Shown: piece after piece, positions 1-5,710 of the stretch | How the letters are laid out: every line of letters starts with the position of its first letter | Position numbering within the stretch: the stretch's first letter is position 1 | NCBI GenBank assembly: GCA_030587605.1 | Contig: JAUQYT010000061.1 | Location: 1 to 6,872, forward strand | Direction of reading: 5' to 3' | Source of the DNA: Candidatus Njordarchaeum guaymasense | GTDB lineage: Archaea; Asgardarchaeota; Njordarchaeia; Njordarchaeales; Njordarchaeaceae | DNA length: 6,872 nucleotides | The notes under the pieces: generated by a model | Told to the model about the DNA's origin: nothing | The model's input: only the letters and a program-made list of their open reading frames with translations | Database searches by the model: none | Program-made: the position numbers and the translations under genes

Positions 1-1119
1 GACGGCGCAGGGTCTACCCTATACATTTGGCATCGGAAATACGAATCCACGCCGACAAACGTCATCTTCAAGACGCAGGAAGAACTGGACAGTTTCATAC
101 TCAAGATCGCATACCTCTGCGGCAGACACATCTCCATCGCTCAGCCCCTCCTTGACGGCACACTCCCAGATGGAAGTCGGGCCCAACTCACCTTCGCCAC
201 AGAAGTCACCCCGAAGGGTAGCACCTTCACAATAAGAAAATTCAGAAGGAGCCCGCTTACAATCACGGACCTCATCAATTACAGAACATTATCGCCAGAA
301 ATGGCAGCCTACTTCTGGTTCCTCATTGAAAATAGACATTCAGTCATGATCGGGGGCGACATTGGAGGCGGCAAGACAACAATGCTCAATACTTTCAGTC
401 TCTTCATCAAACCAACCCTAAAGATCGTCAGCATCGAGGATACGCAAGAGATTCGACTGCCACACGAGAATTGGCAGATGATGGTTACTCGACAAGGTTT
501 GGACGTAGGAGGAGGGGCGATCGGAGAAAGGGGACGAGGCGCTATCAGCATGTTCGATCTTCTGAGATCTGCTCTTAGGCAGAGGCCAGACTACATCATT
601 GTCGGCGAGATCCGAGGAGAGGAGGCTTACGCCCTCTTTCAAGCCATGTCAACCGGACATCTTGGTTTGACGACTATACACGCTGAACATGTTCAAGCTG
701 TACTGCACCGCCTCACGACCATGCCGATGAACATTCCGCACACATTAGTTGAGAACCTCGATGCCATAGCGATTGTCCGCAAAATGGTTCTCAGCAATGT
801 TTCGTTGAGAAGGACAATATCGGTTTCGGAGATGCTGGGGTGGGATGACGAGAAGAACGACTTCAAGATTCATGAGGTGTTCAGATGGGATGCACAAAAA
901 GACTTCCAGGGGTATACTGGGAACAGCTTCTTGCTGAAGGAGATCGCAGATCAGTGGGGCTACTCCATGAAGGAAATCAATCAAGAGCTGAAGAAAAGAA
1001 AGGTAATCATTGACTATATGGTGAGAAAGAACATACGCACCTATGAGGATGTCTCAAGGATTATCTTGAACTACTTCTCCGATCCGGAGGCTGTTTACCG
1101 GAAGGCGAGGGTGAGTTAG
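1..1119 (+). CDS. Archaeal type II/IV secretion (pilus/archaellum-like) ATPase, 5'-truncated by window edge
   Basis: C-terminal 372 codons of a GspE/FlaI/VirB11-superfamily ATPase that powers assembly of type IV pilus-like filaments or secretion at the cytoplasmic face of the membrane. The frame is open from base 1, so the ATG at 301 is internal and the true start lies left of the window. Codons 1-100 carry the archaeal N-terminal domain (STPTNVIF, ELDSFI, LPDGSRAQL, KGSTFTIRKF). The catalytic core follows: Walker A GDIGGGKTT (codons 119-127), Asp box SIEDTQEIRLPH (144-155), Walker B YIIVGE (198-203) followed by IRGEE, and His box GHLGLTTIH (219-227). All key residues look intact. The two downstream membrane-protein genes follow at 3- and 4-base gaps, so this is the motor gene of one operon. 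Archaellum, adhesive pilus and Tad-type secretion cannot be told apart without the missing pilin genes. Confidence 0.95.
   Translation, partial: DGAGSTLYIWHRKYESTPTNVIFKTQEELDSFILKIAYLCGRHISIAQPLLDGTLPDGSRAQLTFATEVTPKGSTFTIRKFRRSPLTITDLINYRTLSPEMAAYFWFLIENRHSVMIGGDIGGGKTTMLNTFSLFIKPTLKIVSIEDTQEIRLPHENWQMMVTRQGLDVGGGAIGERGRGAISMFDLLRSALRQRPDYIIVGEIRGEEAYALFQAMSTGHLGLTTIHAEHVQAVLHRLTTMPMNIPHTLVENLDAIAIVRKMVLSNVSLRRTISVSEMLGWDDEKNDFKIHEVFRWDAQKDFQGYTGNSFLLKEIADQWGYSMKEINQELKKRKVIIDYMVRKNIRTYEDVSRIILNYFSDPEAVYRKARVS
1109..1114 (+). promoter_or_regulatory. Shine-Dalgarno site deciding the TTG start at 1123
   Basis: GGTGAG lies 8 bases before TTG 1123, inside the last codons of the ATPase gene. 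It matches the archaeal anti-SD (GGTGA core). It supports translation from TTG, which otherwise might be passed over because the next in-frame ATG is far inside the protein. Confidence 0.6.
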
Positions 1120-1122
1120 AAA

Positions 1123-2001
1123 TTGAAATTTGAACCATGGACATACGCCTTCAAGTTGCTGGGCAAGAGAGTTCGGACGCTCTTACCACATTTCAAAGAC
1201 CTGCAAAGCAGTCTGAAGAAAGGCGGGGTCAGGATAGTCTTTCCAGCATACATATCATTCATGGTAATGATGTCTATTTTGGCCTTCGCCGTTGTAATGA
1301 TGCTTCTGCCTTTCTTATTGCCAATCATCTTGCACACTAGATTTCTATCGGTGGAAAACTTCATACTCAGCATAATGTTCGCTGCGTTGTCCTCCATCAC
1401 AACGTTCATATTGATCTACATTTATCCAGGAATGAAAAGTAGCAACAGGAGAATTCCCATAGAAATCAACCTTCCATACATCTCAAGTTTTTTAGCCTTA
1501 CTTTCAAGTTCAAACGTTCCACCGAGAACAATTTTCCGTTCTGTGGCTAAAATTGATACACTTAAAGAAGTCCGACAGGAGTTCAGCAACATAGTAAGAG
1601 ACGTGGAAGTCTTCGGCCAAGACTTGTTGACCTCAGTTCTGGAAAATGCGAAATACACGCCAAGCGACAAGCTCAAGGAGATTCTTAATGGATACGTGAT
1701 AACTATTAGGACAGGTGGAGACTCAACAGAGTACCTACAAGTTTCCACGGAGAATATAATGAAGGAGAAAATGGTTAAACTAGATTTGATGTTGGAGTCC
1801 CTTACAGCCCTAGCTGAGATCTATATCATGGTTCTAGTAGCCATGCCCCTTCTTTTCGTTGTGTTGTTTGCAACACTTGGAATGTTGGGCGGCGGAGGAG
1901 CCATGAACCCAGCGTTGATGCTTTACCTTCTAACATACGTGGGTATACCGATCATGGCGACCATTCTAATCGTAGTTATCTCAACTTTCGCGGTAAGGTG
2001 A
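1123..2001 (+). CDS. T2SF/TadC-like (FlaJ-like) inner-membrane platform protein, first of a pair
   Basis: 292-residue polytopic membrane protein of the GspF/TadC/FlaJ platform family, on which the secretion ATPase acts during filament assembly. It starts at TTG 1123 with an SD 8 bases upstream. Hydrophobic segments are visible at about residues 40-70 and 80-102 (FILSIMF to LIYIYP), then a roughly 125-residue cytoplasmic T2SF domain (INLPYISSFLALLSSSNVPP, then a helical stretch to about 230), then two more segments at about 231-255 and 262-290. The motif pattern 'LPYISSFLALLSSSNVPP..I' is typical of archaeal TadC-like proteins. At 292 residues it is about half the length of a canonical archaellum FlaJ, and a second half-size homologue follows directly, so the platform seems to be made from two gene products. 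The start codon TTG and the short gap to the upstream stop suggest translational coupling. Confidence 0.88.
   Translation: MKFEPWTYAFKLLGKRVRTLLPHFKDLQSSLKKGGVRIVFPAYISFMVMMSILAFAVVMMLLPFLLPIILHTRFLSVENFILSIMFAALSSITTFILIYIYPGMKSSNRRIPIEINLPYISSFLALLSSSNVPPRTIFRSVAKIDTLKEVRQEFSNIVRDVEVFGQDLLTSVLENAKYTPSDKLKEILNGYVITIRTGGDSTEYLQVSTENIMKEKMVKLDLMLESLTALAEIYIMVLVAMPLLFVVLFATLGMLGGGGAMNPALMLYLLTYVGIPIMATILIVVISTFAVR
1995..2001 (+). promoter_or_regulatory. Shine-Dalgarno overlapping the upstream stop codon
   Basis: AAGGTGA lies 4 bases before ATG 2006 and includes the TGA stop of the first platform gene. Termination and re-initiation are therefore likely to be coupled, keeping the two platform subunits in a fixed ratio (inference). 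Confidence 0.6.
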
Positions 2002-2005
2002 AAAT

Positions 2006-2833
2006 ATGAAAATCACTAGAAGAACCCTCAAAAGAATAGGCATAGGGTCTACCGTTGCGGCAGCTGCTGTATTCATAGCTTCAATAATCTTTTACGGCTC
2101 CTCTCCAGACTTTGATTATCTTCTTGTCGTAGTTTTCACCGTGGGTGTGGCACCAGTAAGCTTTGTGAGCATAATCCACAATAGATGGAAAAATAGCATA
2201 GAGAAGGCGATGCCAGAGTTCTTAAGGGACTTGGCGTCGTCAATTCGAACCGGAGTGCCTATACACGCAGCCTTAGAGCACACATCCAAACGAATGTACG
2301 GTGCACTAACAAACGAGCTTATGGTACTCGTTGCACATATGAGCTGGGGCATGAACTTCGAAGAGGCGTTGACAGAACTCAGCAGAAGAGTAGACTTGTC
2401 TCTGGTCGAGAAGTCAACTGTTCTAATTTTAGAGGCGGGAAGGCACGGAGGAGACCTTTCTGACATCTTCGAGTCAACTGCGCGATATGTAGAGAACGTT
2501 AACGCTTGGAATTTGAGGAGGAAAATGCAAACAATGCCCTATGTAGCAATATTCTACTTCTCAGTTGTTCTCTTCCTATTCATAATCATAGTGATTTCGA
2601 GAATGATCTTCTTACCCATAAGCGAACTGGCTGAAAGTGGCGTCCCGCTTCTTAGGCCGATACTCACTCCAACAGAGACCAGAAGAATATTTCTGCACAC
2701 GTCGCTATTGGAATCCTTTTTCGGGGGCATTCTGGCTGGAAAAATCAACGAAGACTCATTCCTAGGCGGGTTAAAACATGCGATGGTTTTGGCAATAGTT
2801 ACGGGCGTAGCGTTCTTCATTTTCTTCCGATAG
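2006..2833 (+). CDS. T2SF/TadC-like inner-membrane platform protein, second of a pair
   Basis: 275-residue membrane protein of the GspF/TadC family, starting at ATG 2006 behind AAGGTGA. It has hydrophobic segments at about residues 13-30 and 38-57, then a cytoplasmic T2SF domain (IEKAMPEFLRDLASSIRTG at about 65-83, HMSWGMNFEEALTELSRRVD, and ILEAGRHGGDLSDIFESTARYV at about 141-162), and hydrophobic segments at about 178-203 and 256-274. The 'P.FLRDLA..I..G.P...AL' opening and the 'EAG..GGD....L/F' motif are the usual signature of this domain, and here they are closer to the family consensus than in the first platform protein. Together with the first platform protein and the ATPase it would form the minimal motor of a pilus-like machine. 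The region about 204-255 between the last two segments (ISELAESGVPLLRPILTPTE) is probably an outside loop. Confidence 0.9.
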   Translation: MKITRRTLKRIGIGSTVAAAAVFIASIIFYGSSPDFDYLLVVVFTVGVAPVSFVSIIHNRWKNSIEKAMPEFLRDLASSIRTGVPIHAALEHTSKRMYGALTNELMVLVAHMSWGMNFEEALTELSRRVDLSLVEKSTVLILEAGRHGGDLSDIFESTARYVENVNAWNLRRKMQTMPYVAIFYFSVVLFLFIIIVISRMIFLPISELAESGVPLLRPILTPTETRRIFLHTSLLESFFGGILAGKINEDSFLGGLKHAMVLAIVTGVAFFIFFR

Positions 2834-2848
2834 ATAGACTCTTCTGAG

Positions 2849-2856
2849 TTTAAATA
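2849..2856 (+). promoter_or_regulatory. Probable archaeal TATA box of the TackOD1-like gene
   Basis: TTTAAATA, a good archaeal TATA box, lies 70 bases before TTG 2926. Transcription would start near 2880, giving a leader of about 45 bases that contains the SD. The 92-base gap after the platform gene is the only place in 1-4152 with such a box, so the last gene may be expressed separately from the motor genes. No clear purine-rich BRE was seen. Confidence 0.5.
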
Positions 2857-2911
2857 CATTCTGTACTAATTAATTCTAAGATCTCAGGGAGGAACAGACG
2901 AGGGCGCGTAC

Positions 2912-2917
2912 GGAGGA
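2912..2917 (+). promoter_or_regulatory. Shine-Dalgarno site deciding the TTG start at 2926
   Basis: GGAGGA lies 8 bases before TTG 2926. An in-frame TGA at 2923-2925 directly precedes this TTG, so no earlier start is possible. The next candidate, ATG 2956, has no comparable SD and would remove part of the membrane anchor. Confidence 0.7.
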
Positions 2918-2925
2918 TACGCTGA

Positions 2926-4152
2926 TTGGAAATCCGGGGAATATTGGAGCTTGCTATGGTTTTACTTTGGGTAACCTTACTTTGGGCCACAATCCTTTCA
3001 TTGATCTTGTACTTTTCCCAGAAGAAAAAAATAAGGAAACAAAGTGAAACCCAGAGAACGGCAGAAGAAAGACTGCCTGCCAAACTGAGCTTCGATGAGA
3101 TCAAAGAACTCATGCTTGCCAAACCACACATGGAAGAAGAAATTGAACTCAAGAGAATGGAAGCTTACATTGAACGCCCTTCACAGAAACTTCTACGAAA
3201 TCTTCTGGAAATGGGGAAAGAAGCAGAGATGCTACCTACCTATGACCCATCTTTTGGATTTAGATATAAGACCGCTGAGTCGGCCTTTGATGAGAATGTT
3301 CCACCAGGAGAAGCAGAGGAGCTTTTGGAACGGCTCAACCACCTGGAAATTCTAGGAAAAAAATTCTTTGACACAGTCTCAGCGTGTCCAGTCTGCGGCT
3401 CAACAACTATCACCTTACATTACTGCTGTCCAAAGTGCACCAGCCACCACATTGTGAAGACAGGTTTGACTGAGCATGTTCCATGTGGAAATATTGACGA
3501 GAGAGACAAGTACTATCAAGGTCAAGGACATTTGATGCCCAGATGCCCTAAATGCGGAGCCAAGTTAGTCGAAGGCGAATACAGAGATATGGGTCTCTGG
3601 TATATCTGCAGAGAATGCAGGGAGAAGTTCGAACATCCCAACCTAGACCTGATTTGTCGCAGATGTGAAAACAGGTTCACAATTCAAACAGCAATCGTAC
3701 GGGAAATATCAAAGTACGTTCTTAATCCCGATAAAGAACAAGAAATCAAACAGAACGTTACAAGCTTGGAAAACATTAACAGGCTTCTAACCGAACTCGG
3801 CTTTAGTGTGGAGATGCCAGCCTTAGTGACTGGAGAAAAAAGTGGTATTCAACACAAATTTAGCCTCATAGCCAAAAAGAAGTTCGGAGACTATGAAAAA
3901 ATCGTGGCTATCGATCACGCAGTGGGAGACATCGAAGTAGGTATATCTCCACTGATACTCTACATCTATAAGATCTCAGATGTAAAGGTTGATTTCCCAA
4001 TTTTCGTTTCGATTCCAAAGCTAAGTGAAACCGCAAGAAGAATTGCGAAAGGCCATAACCTATTGGTCATTGAGGGCATCCCCCAAGGAGAGGAACGGAT
4101 AGCTATGCTTCGTGATGAAATTCAAAAGAGACTGAGCGAAAGAATTGTTTAA
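2926..4152 (+). CDS. Membrane-anchored zinc-ribbon protein with a TackOD1-like domain
   Basis: 408-residue protein starting at TTG 2926. Residues about 6-30 form one hydrophobic anchor followed by a basic stretch (QKKKIRK). Residues about 50-150 are charged and helical. A cysteine-rich block follows: C154/C157, C167/C168/C171, H184 and C187 (EHVPCG), C207/C210, C228/C231 and C244/C247, enough for about three zinc sites. This order (CPxC, CPKC, HxxCG, CPKC, CxxC, CxxC) is what I recall of TackOD1, a thaumarchaeal output domain linked to signal transduction. The C-terminal 120 residues (HKFSLIAKKKFGDYEKIVAIDH to LLVIEGI) look like an alpha/beta domain with a distant resemblance to restriction-endonuclease-like folds, but I see no clear catalytic set. 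It follows the pilus motor genes, so it may sense or control the machine from the cytoplasmic side; this role is inferred. Domain name is from memory. Confidence 0.75.
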   Translation: MEIRGILELAMVLLWVTLLWATILSLILYFSQKKKIRKQSETQRTAEERLPAKLSFDEIKELMLAKPHMEEEIELKRMEAYIERPSQKLLRNLLEMGKEAEMLPTYDPSFGFRYKTAESAFDENVPPGEAEELLERLNHLEILGKKFFDTVSACPVCGSTTITLHYCCPKCTSHHIVKTGLTEHVPCGNIDERDKYYQGQGHLMPRCPKCGAKLVEGEYRDMGLWYICRECREKFEHPNLDLICRRCENRFTIQTAIVREISKYVLNPDKEQEIKQNVTSLENINRLLTELGFSVEMPALVTGEKSGIQHKFSLIAKKKFGDYEKIVAIDHAVGDIEVGISPLILYIYKISDVKVDFPIFVSIPKLSETARRIAKGHNLLVIEGIPQGEERIAMLRDEIQKRLSERIV

Positions 4153-4195
4153 GAGCAGAGAATGAAGATTCAACACGGGACGTTGAAATTCTAAA

Positions 4196-4255
4196 CCGGT
4201 TTCACCGGCATTAGCACTCGCTTTCGCCTAGTCGATCGAAATAACTTGTCTTTTT
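4196..4255 (+). terminator. Possible transcription end of the plus-strand unit
   Basis: CCGGT-TTC-ACCGG (4196-4208) forms a perfect 5-base-pair hairpin 44 bases past the stop of the last plus-strand gene, and a run of five T lies at 4251-4255. Archaeal termination depends mainly on T-runs, so the T-run is the better candidate. The hairpin is not next to it, so this is not a bacterial-type terminator. Confidence 0.3.
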
Positions 4256-4459
4256 ACAAATGTCTGGTATCCAATATCAAGCAAAATTCCCGTTAAGTCT
4301 CTACGCTCCATCTTCTTTGTCATTCTACTCTATGACAACATAACTACTTTTGGGATTTAGGATCTTACTTACGAAGAATAATCACCCGAAAGGTAACACC
4401 CATGCGAACAACTCACACCCTACGAGATGTGACGAAGACTTAACAGAATCTTTCAGAGA

Positions 4460-4477
4460 ATGCATGCATGCATGCAT
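4460..4477. repeat. ATGC tandem repeat, perfect 18-base palindrome
   Basis: ATGCATGCATGCATGCAT is four and a half copies of ATGC and is its own reverse complement. It lies in non-coding DNA, 15 bases before the left arm of an inverted repeat. Confidence 0.9.
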
Positions 4478-4492
4478 CGGCGCAAAAGAATC

Positions 4493-4620
4493 TTATGGTA
4501 TGGTAATGGTATGGTAGTTCCAAAGACCTTATTATCTGGCAGACCCCCTCCCACCCTGTCACCTAGACTGTGGTGCTTTTCTCCGATCAGTCGATTCACC
4601 ATACCATTCCTATACCATTA
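4493..4620. repeat. 24-base imperfect inverted repeat with 80-base loop
   Basis: The left arm 4493-4516 (built from TATGG/AATGG units) matches the reverse complement of the right arm 4597-4620 at 20 of 24 positions; one of the four mismatches would be a G-U pair in RNA. The 80-base loop contains a smaller CACC/GGTG stem (4560-4563 with 4572-4575) followed by TTTT. It could be a structured RNA, a small MITE-like element or a protein-binding site. No target-site duplication is seen at the outer ends. Confidence 0.7.
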
Positions 4621-4802
4621 CTGGTCAAGCTTCCGAAAATCAGGATAGAAAACAGCAAACAGATTCCTGCACCCATTCCGCTTCTTTGACACGAGACCCT
4701 CTTCTGACCCTCACATCAGGATCTCTGATCTCTGAGTCTTGGCTTGAGGATAAGCACTACATAGGCTGAAAGAAACATCCCAACTAGCCAGAAGAAATTC
4801 AA
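4596..4802 (-). pseudogene. Possible broken or recoded two-segment small membrane protein
   Basis: Read on the minus strand from TTG 4802, the frame gives NFFWLVGMFLSAYVVLILKP and a basic tail (RLRDQRS), then TGA at 4718-4716. In the same frame it continues through CEGQKRVSCQRSG to a second hydrophobic stretch, MGAGICLLFSILIFGSL, that stops at 4598-4596. Each half looks like a membrane segment, and the arginine/lysine-rich piece between them looks like a cytoplasmic loop. It starts 18 bases after the stop of the 139-residue gene. There is no SD for TTG 4802. It could be a decayed gene, two tiny proteins (28 and 26 residues) or chance. The 3' end overlaps the right arm of the inverted repeat by two bases. 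Confidence 0.25.
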
Positions 4803-4820
4803 ATCTTCGAACTAGATTGT

Positions 4821-5240
4821 CTACTTGCTTGTCGGTGGGTCAACTAGGGCTATAAGTTCTTGGATTAGCTTCTTGTCTTTGCCAATCAATTCTAGCCCCG
4901 TCCTAAGCTCAACCTCTCCTTGTCTCGCCAGCGTAGCCCGCTCTTCCTCACTTATATCCCTATAAGACTTTCTCAGATCACTTATTTTCTGACCCACAAT
5001 CTTCGATCGCTCCCACGGATCCAAGGTTTTTTCAAACTTCAATAAAAAGGCTGAGTCCTGTAGGCCCCTTGTAAGGTGTGCCATCCAGGCCTGATAGCCA
5101 CCTCGCCCCCGAAGAGAACCCAAGAACCACTGCCGCTCCTTGCTAGAAACACCCGAAAGCCAACGCCAAGAGGCCCAACCCGCTGTGAGACTATGGATTC
5201 CTTCTTCCCTCCTGGGATATACTCGACCATGCTCACTCAT
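4821..5240 (-). CDS. Uncharacterised 139-residue tryptophan-rich protein
   Basis: I do not recognise this protein. It starts at ATG 5240 behind AGGAGGTGAT (5255-5246), a perfect 10-base match to the anti-SD, and this is the main reason to believe the gene. The N-terminal half is rich in Trp, Arg and Gly (W22, W25, W27, W38, W52; SLRGRGGYQAW at 42-52). The C-terminal half is a charged, probably helical stretch (LKFEKTLDPWERSKIVGQ, LRKSYRDISEEERATLARQ, KKLIQELIALVD). There is no signal peptide, membrane segment or zinc motif. The cluster SKERQWFLGSLRGRGGYQAW suggests a nucleic-acid or small-domain surface, but this is only an impression. It lies 110 bases downstream of a ribbon-helix-helix-like gene on the same strand and may be its operon partner; a weak TATA-like TTTTATGG (5301-5294) could instead give it its own promoter. 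Confidence 0.7.
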   Translation of the reverse strand: MSEHGRVYPRREEGIHSLTAGWASWRWLSGVSSKERQWFLGSLRGRGGYQAWMAHLTRGLQDSAFLLKFEKTLDPWERSKIVGQKISDLRKSYRDISEEERATLARQGEVELRTGLELIGKDKKLIQELIALVDPPTSK

Positions 5241-5245
5241 CTTGT

Positions 5246-5255
5246 ATCACCTCCT
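5246..5255 (-). promoter_or_regulatory. Perfect Shine-Dalgarno site of the 139-residue gene
   Basis: On the minus strand AGGAGGTGAT ends 5 bases before ATG 5240. It is the strongest ribosome-binding site in the window and fixes both the strand and the start of this gene. Confidence 0.8.
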
Positions 5256-5350
5256 AGAGGCTATATTGAAAGAAACGAAATAAGGATTCGTGACCATAAA
5301 ACCAGTTTTCACAGAGAGATAGGAGCTCAGAGGATGTTCGGGCTGCGAAT

Positions 5351-5539
5351 CTATCGAGAGAAAAAGAGTTCGCCAAGGGTTCTTTTCAATCTGAGCCGAT
5401 TCGCATACTCCCTTGTCAACGACTCAATGAACTCCGACTTGTTATCTGCTCTCCCCAGATACTCATAGACCGAAATGCAAAGGGTTATCTTCAATGGTTT
5501 GTGCCCACCATCCTCCTTCGGCCTTCCGCCTAAAGCCAT
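5351..5539 (-). CDS. Small ribbon-helix-helix-like DNA-binding protein
   Basis: 62-residue protein read from ATG 5539, with GGGGAGAG (5549-5542) just upstream as SD. It opens with GGRPKED, as many small RHH regulators do. A short strand-like segment follows (KPLKITLCIS, residues 14-23), then a first helix (VYEYLGRAD) and NKSEFIESLTREYANRL (33-49), which fits the second helix with the usual N-K-S-x-F-I turn. The pattern is that of MetJ/Arc/CopG-type dimeric DNA-binding proteins, common as repressors, antitoxins and plasmid or virus regulators. The short basic tail (RLKRTLGELFFSR) ends the protein. It may control its own promoter and the 139-residue gene 110 bases downstream. No recognised toxin is visible in the neighbour, so a toxin-antitoxin role is only one option. 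Confidence 0.68.
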   Translation of the reverse strand: MALGGRPKEDGGHKPLKITLCISVYEYLGRADNKSEFIESLTREYANRLRLKRTLGELFFSR

Positions 5540-5573
5540 TTCTCTCCCCTACATGATCAAGAAGATGCACTCT

Positions 5574-5581
5574 CTTAAATA
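5574..5581 (-). promoter_or_regulatory. Probable TATA box of the RHH-like gene
   Basis: On the minus strand TATTTAAG (5581-5574) lies 34 bases before ATG 5539. Start of transcription about 25 bases downstream, near 5550, would leave a very short leader that just includes the SD. The same bases read as CTTAAATA on the plus strand, just before the receiver-like fragment. Confidence 0.5.
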
Positions 5582-5584
5582 GGC

Positions 5585-5644
5585 GTGCCTGAAAAAGCCA
5601 AGATTCTCATAATTGACGACAATCGAGCAGTTCTCGTCCTGTAG
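5585..5644 (+). pseudogene. Remnant of a response-regulator receiver domain
   Basis: From GTG 5585 the plus strand reads (V/M)PEKAKILIIDDNRAVLVL and then TAG at 5642-5644. KAKILIIDDN is the first beta strand and acidic pair of a CheY-type receiver domain, the site that binds magnesium next to the phosphorylated Asp. In the same frame FREFD follows the stop, which fits the first receiver helix, and the frame ends soon after (TGA after GRGQT). The later receiver motifs (phosphorylated Asp, Thr/Ser, Lys) are absent. This looks like the 5' scrap of a two-component gene lost by stop mutation and deletion. A match of this short length could still be chance. No SD is visible. Confidence 0.5.
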
Positions 5645-5710
5645 TTCCGGGAATTTGATATCCTACTAGGAAGGGGGCAAACCTGAATTCTGTATCCAGT
5701 GACGCAAATC

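Larger units (their letters stand above)
4153..4595. other. Gene-poor convergent intergenic region
   Basis: After the TackOD1-like gene I see no convincing gene on either strand up to the small hydrophobic frames that begin at 4596. Contents noted: a 5-base-stem hairpin at 4196-4208, a T-run at 4251-4255, an ATGC palindromic repeat at 4460-4477 and the left arm of an inverted repeat at 4493-4516. A 31-codon minus-strand frame at 4228-4323 has no SD or recognisable motif. No tRNA-like or box C/D-like pattern was found by eye. Confidence 0.6.

Noticed and set aside
301..1119. Start of the ATPase at ATG 301
   Set aside because: The same frame is open to base 1 and codes for the conserved archaeal N-terminal domain, so the ATG is internal.
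4228..4323. 31-codon minus-strand frame (MTKKMERRDLTG...)
   Set aside because: Very short, no SD, and a stop just upstream. Nothing to separate it from chance.
4480..4530. Possible tRNA-like sequence (GTTCCA near 4517)
   Set aside because: No acceptor, D-arm or anticodon arm can be drawn around it; the GTTC match alone is chance.
4460..4648. 62-residue plus-strand frame beginning in the ATGC repeat
   Set aside because: It is built largely from the ATGC repeat and the inverted-repeat arms, has no SD, and shows no family pattern.
5076..5468. 130-residue plus-strand reading frame
   Set aside because: It is antisense to two better supported minus-strand genes (139-residue protein and RHH-like protein) that have good SD sites.
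5588..5599. T-run on the minus strand (GGCTTTTTCAGG) as terminator of the rRNA methyltransferase
   Set aside because: It lies over 100 bases past the stop and inside the receiver-like fragment, so the link is too weak to annotate.
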